This document shows positions 36,348-45,217 of a stretch of 64,000 nt of DNA, piece after piece (the first letter of the stretch is position 1; every line of letters begins with the position of its first letter). The position numbers were made by a program, and so were the translations under genes. The stretch comes from Actinotignum timonense (GTDB lineage Bacteria > Actinomycetota > Actinomycetes > Actinomycetales > Actinomycetaceae). Below the pieces are notes generated by a model. It was not told the DNA's origin, searched no databases, and was given only the letters and a program-made list of their open reading frames with translations. Location of the stretch: contig NZ_LT706966.1 in assembly GCF_900155575.1 (NCBI RefSeq), positions 1,860,037 through 1,924,036 of the forward strand. Reading direction: 5' to 3'.

Positions 36348-38138
36348 ATGAAGCCCGTTGATGCTCGACTCATGAAATTCGCGCCTACGGCGCGCCGCTA
36401 CGTCGCCCTACTCGGCGGCGTTGGTTTTCTCGAAACAGCGCTCGTGCTCGCGCAATGCTTCTTTATTGCCGCTTCGGTCGCCCCGGTGGCAGACGGCGAT
36501 CTCACTTTCCGTGATATCGGCTGGCCGGTGTTCGGGGTGGCAGCGGCCTTCAACGCACGTAGCCTTCTTATCTATATCCGCGAATCCTACGGCCATCGCG
36601 CCGCGCTGCGCACCATCGCTAATCTTCGCGCCCGGGTACTACGCCGCGCCGGTGATCTGGGCGACCGCTGGCTCGCCGCGGGAAACACCTCCACCACCGT
36701 CACCCTGGTGACCTCCGGGCTGGACGACCTGGAACCCTATTTCGTCAAATTCCTCCCTCAGCTCATCCTCACCTGCACGGTCACGCCCTTCGCGCTCGTC
36801 GTTATTCTTTTCCTCGATTGGGTGAGCGCTATCGCCATCGTGGCCTGCATCCCCCTCATCCCGATTTTCATGATCCTCATCGGGCGCATGACCCAAGCTT
36901 TCTCCAATGAACGCCTCGCTTCCATGCAGCGCCTGGGCCAGCAGCTCCTTGACCTCCTGGGCGGCCTTTCCACCCTCAAGGCGCTCGGGCGTGAAGAAGG
37001 CCCGGCCCGGCGCGTCAAGCACCTCGGGGATGATTACGCGAAGAAAACACTTCAGACTCTCTATATTGCTTTCCTCTCCGGTGCTGTTCTGGAATTCCTC
37101 GCCACGCTCTCCACCGCCCTCGTTGCGGTGGAGGTGGGCCTGCGCATGGTGGCCGGAAACGTCTCCCTTTTCACCGGCCTGACGATTATTATGCTCACCC
37201 CGGAAGTTTTTAAACCGCTGCGGGAAGTGGGCACCCAATTCCACGCCTCTTCCAACGGGGTGGCCGCTTCCGCCCAGGTTTTCGACCTGCTCGAACAACC
37301 CCTGCCCGTGGAAAACGGCACGCTCGACTGCCCGGATCTAGCCACCTCCCCCATCACCATTTCCGATCTTTCGGTGCTCGCCCCGGGCCGCGATACCATC
37401 GCTCCCTCGCATCTGAATGCCCAGATACTTCCCGGGCACGTCACTGCTTTGCGCGGGGCTTCCGGTTCCGGAAAAACGACGACGGCGAATGTGCTCCTCC
37501 GCTTCATTACCCCCGATAGCGGAACCGTGCATATCGGCACCACCCCGCTCGCAGATATCCGCCAAGAAAGCCTGTGGGCGCAGATTTCCTGGGTTTCCCA
37601 ACGCCCGGTGATCGTGCCGGGAACCGTGGAGGAAAATATCGGGGTAACTCCGGGCCCGGCCCTGGAACGCGCCGCCGCCCTCGCCGGTTTCGACGAGGTC
37701 ATCGCCGAACTTCCCGACGGCTGGAATACCTTCATCGGGCAGGGCGGGGTGGGCCTTTCCGTGGGTCAGCGCCAACGCCTTGCCCTCACCCGCGCCCTGG
37801 TATCCGAGCGCCCGCTGGTGCTCCTCGATGAACCTTCCGCCCACCTGGATGCCCGTAGCGAAAAGCGCGTCGTCGAATCTGTTGCGCATCTGCGCGCGCA
37901 GGGCCGCACGGTTATTGTGATCGCGCACCGCACCGCGCTTCTAGATCTTGCCGACGCGGTTATTGACGTTGTATCGACGACGGCGCAACCGGCCACCACG
38001 TCTCCCGCCACCGCAAGGCCGGTCCCCGGGCCGGCCGCCGCGCACGCGCAAACGCAAGCCGCCGCGCAAACGCAAGCCGCCGCCGCACCGTCCGCCACCG
38101 CATCCACCAACTCCCAGACAACCGAGGTGACCAAGTGA
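36348..38138 (+). CDS. cydD: ABC transporter CydD (thiol reductant exporter subunit)
   Basis: A 596-residue ABC half-transporter. With CydC it exports glutathione/cysteine-type reductants and is needed to assemble cytochrome bd. Six membrane helices occupy ~20-300. The nucleotide-binding domain has Walker A 'LRGASGSGKTTTANVLL', signature 'LSVGQRQRLALTRAL' and Walker B 'PLVLLDEPSAHLD'. The last ~50 residues are a low-complexity Ala/Gln/Pro/Thr tail with a QTQAAA repeat. ATG is preceded by AAGGAGA. The stop overlaps cydC. Confidence 0.93.
   Translation: MKPVDARLMKFAPTARRYVALLGGVGFLETALVLAQCFFIAASVAPVADGDLTFRDIGWPVFGVAAAFNARSLLIYIRESYGHRAALRTIANLRARVLRRAGDLGDRWLAAGNTSTTVTLVTSGLDDLEPYFVKFLPQLILTCTVTPFALVVILFLDWVSAIAIVACIPLIPIFMILIGRMTQAFSNERLASMQRLGQQLLDLLGGLSTLKALGREEGPARRVKHLGDDYAKKTLQTLYIAFLSGAVLEFLATLSTALVAVEVGLRMVAGNVSLFTGLTIIMLTPEVFKPLREVGTQFHASSNGVAASAQVFDLLEQPLPVENGTLDCPDLATSPITISDLSVLAPGRDTIAPSHLNAQILPGHVTALRGASGSGKTTTANVLLRFITPDSGTVHIGTTPLADIRQESLWAQISWVSQRPVIVPGTVEENIGVTPGPALERAAALAGFDEVIAELPDGWNTFIGQGGVGLSVGQRQRLALTRALVSERPLVLLDEPSAHLDARSEKRVVESVAHLRAQGRTVIVIAHRTALLDLADAVIDVVSTTAQPATTSPATARPVPGPAAAHAQTQAAAQTQAAAAPSATASTNSQTTEVTK
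38046..38087. repeat. Tandem repeat in the cydD 3' end
   Basis: An 18-bp unit is duplicated in frame and encodes QTQAAAQTQAAA in the tail of CydD. Confidence 0.7.
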
Positions 38139-39895
38139 GTACTTTCCCTCAAGATGAACGCCGCGCTCTCATCCGTGCCCTGCGCTTGCTGCGCGTGGAT
38201 AAGGGCGGATTCTGGGGCTCCGTTGCGGCGGGTGCTGCCGGGCTGAGCAGCTCGGTGGCCCTAGCCGCCGTTTCTGCCTGGCTTATCACCCGCGCCTCCC
38301 AAATGCCTCCGGTCCTTGCCCTCGGGGTAGCCACCACCTCGGTGCGTTTCTTCGGGGTCTCCAAGGCGTTGCTGCGCTATGTTAATCGGATTTTCTCGCA
38401 CCGGGTGACCCTCTACGGGATGTCCAATTTGCGTACTGCCGTGTACGCGACCCTGGCCGATTCCCCCACCGACGTCGTCACTTCGGTGCGGCGCGGTGAC
38501 CTGCTCGCCCGTACCGGCCGGGATGTCGATTCCGTTGGCGACGTCGTCGTCAAAGCGGTGCAACCGGGCGCGGTTGCCGGGATCGTCTGCCTGGTCTCCT
38601 GCCTGATCGTGGGGATTCTGTGTCCACCCATCGGCCTGCTGCTGGCCGGCTGCCTCCTGATTTCCGGGATTCTCGCGCCCTACCTGGCCATGCGCGGCGG
38701 GCGCATCGCCGAAGAAGCGCAGGTGCGTGACGAAACCGAGATCTCCGCTACCGCGCTGACCATGCTGGATTCCGCCGCGGAGCTGCGGGTAGCCGGGCGG
38801 GTGGGCGCCATGGAGGACGTGCAGGAAGCCACCGAACAGCGCATCTTCCGCCACCGCGATGCCGCTGCCCGCCCCCAAGCCCTCGCTATCGCCCTCGATA
38901 CCCTCGCCATGGGGATTGCCGTGGTGGGTGCGATTCTTATCGGGAGCCGCGCCCTGGATGCCGGCACCCTCTCCGCCACCGCGCTGGCGGTCTGCGTGCT
39001 CACCCCGCTCGCCGCTTTCGAAGCCACCCAGGGCCTCGGGGAAGCCGCTATCCAGCTGGTGCGTTCGGCCAAAGCCGCCCAGCGGATCCTCGAGCTCCTC
39101 GACCGTGCCCAGCGCAGCGAAGAACCGGAAGCCCCGGCCCCGGTTGCGGAACGCGGCTTGCATGCCACCGACCTTATTATCGGCTGGCCAGGCGGCCCGG
39201 ATGTGGCCGGACCTTTCGAGCTGCACGTGGAACGCGGTTCCTCCATCGCCATCGTGGGGCATTCCGGAATTGGGAAATCGACCCTGCTCTATACCCTGGC
39301 GGGAATGCTGCGCCCGCACGCCGGCTCGGTGCGCCTGGACGGACATGAAGTTTCCACCCTCGACCGGCGCACCGTCTCCCACACCCTCACCCTCACGGCG
39401 GAAGACGCCCACGTTTTCGAAACAACCGTGCTGGAAAACCTGCGGGTGGCCCGCCCTTCGGTTACCGAAAGAGAAGCGGTGGAGCTGCTGGTACGGGCGG
39501 GCCTGGGCACCTGGCTCACCCAGCTTCCGCGCGGGGTACACACCCTGCTCGGAGAGGACGCCGCCACGATTTCCGGTGGAGAACGACGGCGCCTGCTCCT
39601 TGCCCGCGCACTGGCCTCTGACGCGGAGTTCTTGCTCCTGGATGAGCCCGGTGAGCACCTCGACCCGGAAACTGCCGATGAGCTTATCCGCGATTTGCTC
39701 CGGGCCGGTAAGAATAGCGCCGACCCGCGTACTATTATCTTGGTGACGCACCGGCTCACGCCCCTCGATGCGGCCGACGAGGTTATTGTGATAACCCGCG
39801 ATGAGGGCGGTATCGCCCACGTGAGCGCGCGCGGCACCCACGAGGAGCTCACCGAAAGGCTCGCCTCATACGCATGGGCGGCGAAACAGGAATAA
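38135..39895 (+). CDS. cydC: ABC transporter CydC (thiol reductant exporter subunit)
   Basis: A 586-residue partner of CydD. A membrane domain (~20-310) is followed by a nucleotide-binding domain with Walker A 'IVGHSGIGKSTLLYTLAG', signature 'ISGGERRRLLLARAL' and Walker B 'FLLLDEPGEHLD'. The GTG start overlaps the TGA of cydD, which couples their synthesis. Its last codons overlap nothing; the histidine kinase starts 2 bp after the stop. Confidence 0.93.
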   Translation: MSTFPQDERRALIRALRLLRVDKGGFWGSVAAGAAGLSSSVALAAVSAWLITRASQMPPVLALGVATTSVRFFGVSKALLRYVNRIFSHRVTLYGMSNLRTAVYATLADSPTDVVTSVRRGDLLARTGRDVDSVGDVVVKAVQPGAVAGIVCLVSCLIVGILCPPIGLLLAGCLLISGILAPYLAMRGGRIAEEAQVRDETEISATALTMLDSAAELRVAGRVGAMEDVQEATEQRIFRHRDAAARPQALAIALDTLAMGIAVVGAILIGSRALDAGTLSATALAVCVLTPLAAFEATQGLGEAAIQLVRSAKAAQRILELLDRAQRSEEPEAPAPVAERGLHATDLIIGWPGGPDVAGPFELHVERGSSIAIVGHSGIGKSTLLYTLAGMLRPHAGSVRLDGHEVSTLDRRTVSHTLTLTAEDAHVFETTVLENLRVARPSVTEREAVELLVRAGLGTWLTQLPRGVHTLLGEDAATISGGERRRLLLARALASDAEFLLLDEPGEHLDPETADELIRDLLRAGKNSADPRTIILVTHRLTPLDAADEVIVITRDEGGIAHVSARGTHEELTERLASYAWAAKQE

Positions 39896-39897
39896 GG

Positions 39898-41586
39898 ATG
39901 CTGGATACCACAACGGTTATTTTCAATGCGCTGGCCTTGACCGCGCGCCTGGATCGCACCCAGGTGCTCGAAAATCTGGCCGGCGCCGGATTGAAACTAA
40001 CCGGGGCATCCAGCGCCGCCGTTCTTATATTCAATTCGGCGGAAAAGGTGACGAGCATTGTCACCCTGGGCCAGCCGCTGCCCGCGGCTGCCAGCCTCAC
40101 CCCCACCAGCCTGGATCGGGACCTGACCAGCTTGGGCGATGAGGATACCGTGATGTGGGATCGCGCCGAAGCGGTGAGCGCCGTGCACGACGAAAGCGGC
40201 ATCACCCCGGAGCCCGCCGCTGGCAGCACTCCGCTCAGCGCCGCCAGCCACCAGGACGGCATCTACGGCCCGGGTATCACGAATTTCCTCACCTCCCGCC
40301 TCATGACCGGGAACCGGGTGCTCGCCCGAGTGATCTTCTTTAACAAGCCCGGGGCTTTTAGCGAATCCGATATTAACCTCATTGCGCTCTTGGCGCGCGC
40401 GGCCACCATCGCCGTCGAAAATGCGCGCCTGTACGAGGAATCGAATTCCCGTGCGCAGTGGCTTTCCGCCTCGCGGCGCATCACTATCGCGCTGCTGCAA
40501 GGAAGCGATGAAGAAGAGGCCCTCCAGCTCATCGCCACCGAAATGCGGCGGGTAGCGGATGCCGATCTGGCCCTCATTATTCTGCCCTCGGTGGCCGATA
40601 CCTGGGCCTGCGAATTTGTGGCGGGGGATGCCGGGCAGGACTTGGTGGGCACCACCTTCGGGCGGGATTCCCGGGCGCGGGCCGTGGCCCAAAGCGGGCT
40701 CGGGCGCATTATCGATACGAGCACCGCGGCTCCCTCCCCCGATAACCCCCTCGACCGTTTCGGCCCGCTTCTTTACGCGCCCATGGCCGGCGGGGATACC
40801 GCACGCGGCGTTATTATCCTGGCGCGGCTGCGCGGACGCGCCGAATTCGACATGGTTGATTTGACGATGGCGGAAAGCGTGGCCAACCAGGCCGCCCTCG
40901 CCCTGGAACTGGCCGATGCCCGCTATGTGCAAGCCCAATCGGCCCAGCTGGAAGAACGCTCCCGTATTTCGCGCGATCTGCACGATTTCGCGATCCAGCA
41001 GTTATTTGCTTCCGGGATGCGCCTGTCCGCACTGCGCGATGATTTGGCAACCGAGGATGCGGTAGCCGATAACGTGCTCGATTCCCTCGATAACGCTATC
41101 GAGTCGATTGACGAATCCGTGGCGCAGATCCGCCAGATTATTTACTCGCTGCGCGGCCCGGATACGTCTGTTCCGGTGGTTTCACGCCTGCGCCGCGAGG
41201 TCAGCTCCGTCACGGCGCAGCTCGGTTTCACCCCGAGCCTGCGGATTACCGTGCGCGGCGAAGATATTGATAGCGGTACCCACACCGAAATCGATGATGC
41301 CATCGGTTCGGATATTAGCGACGACGTTATCGCGGTGGTGCGCGAATGCCTCTCTAATGCGGTGCGCCATGCCCACGCCCATTCCATCACCGTGACGGTC
41401 ACCGTCACCGACCGCGATATTAGCGTGGAAGTTGCCGATGACGGTGTGGGCATTGGTGAATTGAGCCGGCGTTCGGGGCTGTCTAATCTGGCCGCCCGGG
41501 CCCGGCGCCACCACGGCACCTTCTCCATCGCTCCGGGAAGCGACCGCGGTACCGTGGTGCGCTGGCGGGCCCTTATTGACGGCTAA
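39898..41586 (+). CDS. GAF-domain sensor histidine kinase (DosS/DevS-like)
   Basis: A 562-residue cytosolic NarL-family kinase. Residues ~1-170 and ~185-340 are two GAF sensor domains, each ending in a 'IAVENARLYEE' or 'AALALELADARY' signalling helix. HisKA_3 follows with the phosphoacceptor in 'ISRDLHDFAIQQLF' (His362), then a HATPase_c domain with 'VVRECLSNAVRHAHAH' and 'VADDGVGIG'. ATG at 39898 stands 7 nt after AGGA, directly behind cydC. The tandem-GAF layout and the position behind cydABDC resemble the heme-based oxygen/redox sensors DosS/DosT, but heme binding is not shown by sequence alone. The partner regulator is convergent at 41690-42328. Confidence 0.88.
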   Translation: MLDTTTVIFNALALTARLDRTQVLENLAGAGLKLTGASSAAVLIFNSAEKVTSIVTLGQPLPAAASLTPTSLDRDLTSLGDEDTVMWDRAEAVSAVHDESGITPEPAAGSTPLSAASHQDGIYGPGITNFLTSRLMTGNRVLARVIFFNKPGAFSESDINLIALLARAATIAVENARLYEESNSRAQWLSASRRITIALLQGSDEEEALQLIATEMRRVADADLALIILPSVADTWACEFVAGDAGQDLVGTTFGRDSRARAVAQSGLGRIIDTSTAAPSPDNPLDRFGPLLYAPMAGGDTARGVIILARLRGRAEFDMVDLTMAESVANQAALALELADARYVQAQSAQLEERSRISRDLHDFAIQQLFASGMRLSALRDDLATEDAVADNVLDSLDNAIESIDESVAQIRQIIYSLRGPDTSVPVVSRLRREVSSVTAQLGFTPSLRITVRGEDIDSGTHTEIDDAIGSDISDDVIAVVRECLSNAVRHAHAHSITVTVTVTDRDISVEVADDGVGIGELSRRSGLSNLAARARRHHGTFSIAPGSDRGTVVRWRALIDG

Positions 41587-41587
41587 A

Positions 41588-41632
41588 TGCCCGCTTAGGT
41601 GAGGGCGACAGGCGCAAGCACCTAAGCGGGCA
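41588..41632. terminator. Bidirectional terminator between kinase and regulator
   Basis: A perfect 14-bp inverted repeat (41588-41601 and 41619-41632, 17-nt loop) lies in the convergent gap and can end both transcripts. Confidence 0.75.
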
Positions 41633-41689
41633 CTATGACTGCTGGATCAAGCGGGTGACTGCACAGCCGCTGCGCCACCACAAGCGTTC

Positions 41690-42328
41690 TTACTGGTTAC
41701 GCCAACCGGTGGCACGCTGGCCGGCCACCCACGCGGCCACCTGGGTGCGCCGCTGCAAGCCCATCTTGGACAGCAGCGAGGTGATGTGGTTCTTCACCGT
41801 CTTTTCCGCCACCCCGAGCTGCTCGCCGATTTCCCGGTTGGATAGCCCATCCCCGATCAGCTCAAGAACGTTGCGTTCCGAAGGGGTGAGATCGGCGGTG
41901 GGGTCATCATGATCGGCGCGCCGGCGCGAGACCGTGCGCTCATCGAGGAGAACGCGACCTTCGGCCACGGCTTTGATATTGTCCGAGATCTCCGCCCCGC
42001 GCACCGACTTCAAAAGGTACGCTTTCGCGCCGGCGTTGAGGGATTCGGAGAGGGCGTCGTCGTCATCAAAAGAGGTGAGGACGATGCACTTGGTATCCGG
42101 GCTGACCTCCTGGAATTGATTAATAATGTCAATTCCGGTGCCGTCCGGGAGGCGCAAATCCACCAGCGCCACATCGGGGAGCACCAGGCCGCCGCGCCGC
42201 ACCGCTTCTTCTACGCATCCGGCTTCAGCAACCACCTCGAGGCCCTCCGAACGGTCAACCACCTCAATGATTCCCCGCCGTACCACTTCATGATCATCAA
42301 TAATCATGACGCGAATATTTTGTGCCAC
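41690..42328 (-). CDS. NarL/DevR-family response regulator
   Basis: A 212-residue regulator. The receiver domain has the acidic pair 'IIDDHE' (residues 10-13), phosphoacceptor Asp57 in 'VALVDLRLPDG', and the T and K positions in 'LTSF' and 'YLLKS'. The LuxR-type helix-turn-helix is 'LTPSERNVLELIGDGLSNREIGEQLGVAEKTVKNHITSLLSKMGL' near the C-terminus, close to DosR/DevR. The convergent GAF kinase is its probable partner. The target may be cyd or other redox genes, which is inference. ATG is preceded by AGGAGGG. Confidence 0.92.
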   Translation of the reverse strand: MAQNIRVMIIDDHEVVRRGIIEVVDRSEGLEVVAEAGCVEEAVRRGGLVLPDVALVDLRLPDGTGIDIINQFQEVSPDTKCIVLTSFDDDDALSESLNAGAKAYLLKSVRGAEISDNIKAVAEGRVLLDERTVSRRRADHDDPTADLTPSERNVLELIGDGLSNREIGEQLGVAEKTVKNHITSLLSKMGLQRRTQVAAWVAGQRATGWRNQ

Positions 42329-42381
42329 GCGCCGGCCCTCCTTTTTGCATCACCATCATCGGTCAATAATCCGCCCTTATT

Positions 42382-43263
42382 CTACCCAATCCGAGCGACT
42401 TGACATACCGGGCACAGCGTGGTGGAACGGCCCCCGAGGGTAATTTTCTGCAAGGGAGCACCGCAGCGCGCGCAGGGCTGCCCGGCCCGCCCGTAGGCCT
42501 GCAAGGACCGCTCAAAATAGCCGCTCTCCCCATTGACATGCACATACAAGCTGTCAAACGAAGTTCCGCCGGCGGCCAGCGCGGCCTCCAGTACTTCCCG
42601 CCCGGCGTCGAGCAGTGCCTGTGCCGCAGCCGCGGGTAGCGCGGTCGCCTCCGGGTGGATGCGCGCCCGGTAGAGCATTTCATCGGCGTAAATATTGCCG
42701 ATTCCGGAAACAATCTCCTGGTCGAGGAGCACGCGTTTGAGCGCGCGTCGCGTGGTGCTGAGAACGCCCCGCAGCGCGGTTTCGTCCAGATAGGGGTCAA
42801 GAAGATCGCGGGCAATATGCGCCACGGGCACGGGTACGACGGCGCGCTTGGATCCCGCCCCGCCCGGCTGGCCATCAGCGGTGGCCTGGAAAGCGACCGG
42901 TGCCAGGTAGCCGAAAGTGCGCTGGTCCACGAAGTCAAGGATCAGGCCATTATCGAGTTCGAAACGGGCCCGCAGGTGGCGGCGCTGCCCGGCCGAGCTT
43001 TCTTCCCCACCCGGCTCATCCACCCGGAACTGCCCGGACATGCCCAGGTGGGCGAGGAGGGCCAGGTCCTCCCCCATATCGCACCACAGGAATTTTCCGC
43101 GCCGCACCACCGCTCGCACGGTGCGGCCCACTACCGGGGCCAGGCCCTGCGGGGCTCGGCGGATCACGCGGGTGCCGAAAGCGCGGGCGGCAAGGATGCG
43201 GCGGCCGACCAGGTGTTCGGCCAGCCCGCGCCGGATGGATTCAACTTCGGGAAGTTCGGGCAC
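42382..43263 (-). CDS. mutM: Formamidopyrimidine-DNA glycosylase (Fpg/MutM)
   Basis: A 293-residue bifunctional glycosylase/AP lyase that removes 8-oxoguanine. The catalytic Pro2 and Glu3 are present (MPELPEVESIRRGL), as is the lysine of 'VRRGKFLWCDM' and the 'IGNIYADEMLYRARIHPE' helix. The C-terminal zinc finger reads 'GQPCARCGAPLQKITLGGRSTTLCPVCQ'. It follows rnc by 9 bp in the coaD-sepIVA-yceD-rnc-mutM set. Confidence 0.94.
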   Translation of the reverse strand: MPELPEVESIRRGLAEHLVGRRILAARAFGTRVIRRAPQGLAPVVGRTVRAVVRRGKFLWCDMGEDLALLAHLGMSGQFRVDEPGGEESSAGQRRHLRARFELDNGLILDFVDQRTFGYLAPVAFQATADGQPGGAGSKRAVVPVPVAHIARDLLDPYLDETALRGVLSTTRRALKRVLLDQEIVSGIGNIYADEMLYRARIHPEATALPAAAAQALLDAGREVLEAALAAGGTSFDSLYVHVNGESGYFERSLQAYGRAGQPCARCGAPLQKITLGGRSTTLCPVCQVARIG

Positions 43264-43272
43264 GCCTACCTA

Positions 43273-44052
43273 CTAGGATTCCGCGCCGGCAGTGCCCTCG
43301 GTGGCGGATGCACCCGTGCCGGGAGCTGCGTCGTCGTTCTTATCCTCAGCCACCGGTTGGACTTCACCCTTCTCGATCAGATCGGCGAGAATCCGGTAGG
43401 AGGCTTCCGCGGCGGCGTGGCGTGCGTTCTTTTGCGAGGTGCCTTCGCCGCTGCCCCATGCGCGCCCGGCCATTGAAGCAACGGCCGTGAAAACGCGGGC
43501 GTGATCGGGGCCGGTGGAGCTGAGTTCGAACTCCATGGTGCCCTCCCAGCCCAGGCCGTGCGCGAGCTCCTCGAAACTCGTTTGCCAATCGAGATTCGGG
43601 CCCAGCACGGAGGCGTCTTTGATCTTGGAATCGAGAAGCCGGTCCACGATCTCGCGGGTAGGTTCCATCCCGTGTTCCAGGTAGGTCGCGGCGATCAGCG
43701 CTTCCACGGTATCGGAAAGGATGGAGTCCTTATTGCGCCCGCCGGAGCGGTCTTCCCCGCGGCCCAGGCGCAGGGAATCGCCCAGGTTGATGCGTCGCGC
43801 CACATCGGCGAGCGCCTTTTCGGAAACCGCATAGGTTTTCATCTGGGACATATCACCTTCGGAAGCATCCGGGTATTCCCGGAAAACTTTCTCCGCGATA
43901 ATGAGGCCCAAAATGGAGTCACCTAGGAATTCCAGGCGTTCGTTATGGGGTTCGTCGTGTTCGAAAGCGAAGCTGCGATGCGTGAGGGCGCGGCGCAGCA
44001 GCGGCCGGGGCAGGTCAATTCCCCACTGTTCCACTAATTCGCGATAGGCCAT
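43273..44052 (-). CDS. rnc: Ribonuclease III
   Basis: A 259-residue double-strand-specific nuclease. The catalytic signature is 'NERLEFLGDSILGLIIAE' (~42-58), the second acidic site is in 'DSILSDTVEALIAATYLEHG', and a dsRBD follows ('NLDWQTSFEELAHGLG..SQKNARHAAAEASYRILADL'). A ~35-residue acidic Ala/Thr/Glu tail ends the protein. The start at MAYRELVEQWG (44052) places the catalytic domain at the usual distance, 11 bp after the yceD stop. The longer upstream frame is antisense-like and is rejected. Confidence 0.94.
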   Translation of the reverse strand: MAYRELVEQWGIDLPRPLLRRALTHRSFAFEHDEPHNERLEFLGDSILGLIIAEKVFREYPDASEGDMSQMKTYAVSEKALADVARRINLGDSLRLGRGEDRSGGRNKDSILSDTVEALIAATYLEHGMEPTREIVDRLLDSKIKDASVLGPNLDWQTSFEELAHGLGWEGTMEFELSSTGPDHARVFTAVASMAGRAWGSGEGTSQKNARHAAAEASYRILADLIEKGEVQPVAEDKNDDAAPGTGASATEGTAGAES

Positions 44053-44063
44053 ATGTATTCCAC

Positions 44064-44624
44064 TTACTCCTGTGCTCGCAGCTGGGCTTCCAGTGCGTCC
44101 AGGGCATCTGAGCGCAGCGGCGGGGCCTCGTGGTGGTGCCCTTCGGGCAGGTCTTCCAGGCGTTCCCCGCAGCCGGCGCACAGGCCCTGGCAGGTGGGCG
44201 AACACAATGGCTGGAAGGGCAGGTTGAGCACGATGGCATCGCGCAGCACCGGTTCCAAATCCACGTGGTCATCCTCAATAACCGGGTGTTCTTCGGCGTC
44301 CTCATCCCCTTCGGCGATGAGTTCGGCGCGCCGCTGCGGGTAGTAGGCCAGGTCGGATACGTCCTGGGTGCGTTCTTCGTGAATATCGCGCAGGCAGCGC
44401 GAGCACTGGCCCGCAACCGTGAAATGCACCTGCCCGCCGATGTACACGCCTTCGGAAACCGAGGTGAGGCTGAGGTCCACATCCAGCTCGGAGCCGGTGG
44501 GGACGGTCATGAGCTCGATGCCCATATCCGCGGGGGCGGCAAAGGTTTCCCGCACCGGCATGAGGGAGCCGTCGCTACGCGGTAAATCGTGCAGCGACAC
44601 AACAAAAGGACTGCGAAGGTCCAC
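44064..44624 (-). CDS. yceD: YceD family (DUF177) protein
   Basis: A 186-residue DUF177 protein, linked in many bacteria to 23S rRNA accumulation or L32 synthesis. The paired cysteine motifs 'AGQCSRCLRDI' (~70-80) and 'CSPTCQGLCAGCGERL' (~140-155) are present. GTG at 44624 shares a base with the TAG of sepIVA (TAGTG), so translation is coupled. The usual next gene, rpmF for L32, is absent: rnc begins only 11 bp further on. Confidence 0.9.
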   Translation of the reverse strand: MDLRSPFVVSLHDLPRSDGSLMPVRETFAAPADMGIELMTVPTGSELDVDLSLTSVSEGVYIGGQVHFTVAGQCSRCLRDIHEERTQDVSDLAYYPQRRAELIAEGDEDAEEHPVIEDDHVDLEPVLRDAIVLNLPFQPLCSPTCQGLCAGCGERLEDLPEGHHHEAPPLRSDALDALEAQLRAQE

Positions 44625-45217
44625 TATTCCTCCTCGGAATGATCAAAAACAGCGTCGGTGGTTTCTTGGCGGCTGGCGAGGACTTCCCGGCCCGCGTAAA
44701 TCTGCGCGAGGGCCGCATCCATTTTTTCGTGCGCGGCCCGCACGGCTTCTTCCAGCGCGGCTGCCACCCCGTTGACCTGGCCTTCCAGGGTGGCGAGGGT
44801 GGAATCGGAGTAGTGGTTGGCGCCGTCGCGCAGCCGTTCGGCCTTCTGCTTGGCTTCGTCCTCAATCCGGGCGGCCGTGGAGCGCGCCGCGATGGTGATG
44901 GCGTCATTGGAGACGAGCCGGCTGGCCTGGGCGCGTGCTTCGGCCACGATATTTTCCGCATCCTGCCGGGCCGAAGCAATAATACTGGCAGCTTCCTGGC
45001 GGCCGGAGGCACGCACCGAATCAATATCGGCCAGCACGTCATCGGCGCGGAGCACCTGGTCGGGTACCGCATCGCGGGCGAGCTGGAGCAGGTCACGCAC
45101 CTCGGATTGGTTGATCATCACCGAGGCGGACATGGGGATGGACCGGGCGTTATCCACCAGGGCGAGGAGCTCATCGAGGATCTCCACCACCGATTGCCCG
45201 CGCGTATCCTGAGTCAT
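44624..45217 (-). CDS. sepIVA: SepIVA-like DivIVA-domain cell-division protein
   Basis: A 197-residue coiled-coil protein similar in position and sequence style to mycobacterial SepIVA (Rv2927c), which is needed for septation and cell-tip envelope work. It is largely helical. The N-terminus 'VVEILDELLALVDNARSIPMSASVMINQSEVRDLLQLARDAVPDQVLRADDVL' is the typical signature, followed by a long Ala/Arg/Glu coil (~60-170). It overlaps coaD by 4 nt (ATGA) and yceD by one base. Confidence 0.82.
   Translation of the reverse strand: MTQDTRGQSVVEILDELLALVDNARSIPMSASVMINQSEVRDLLQLARDAVPDQVLRADDVLADIDSVRASGRQEAASIIASARQDAENIVAEARAQASRLVSNDAITIAARSTAARIEDEAKQKAERLRDGANHYSDSTLATLEGQVNGVAAALEEAVRAAHEKMDAALAQIYAGREVLASRQETTDAVFDHSEEE

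Noticed and set aside
44053-44205. N-terminal extension of RNase III
   Set aside because: It overlaps yceD out of frame and has no RNase III similarity; the family start is MAYRELVEQWG.
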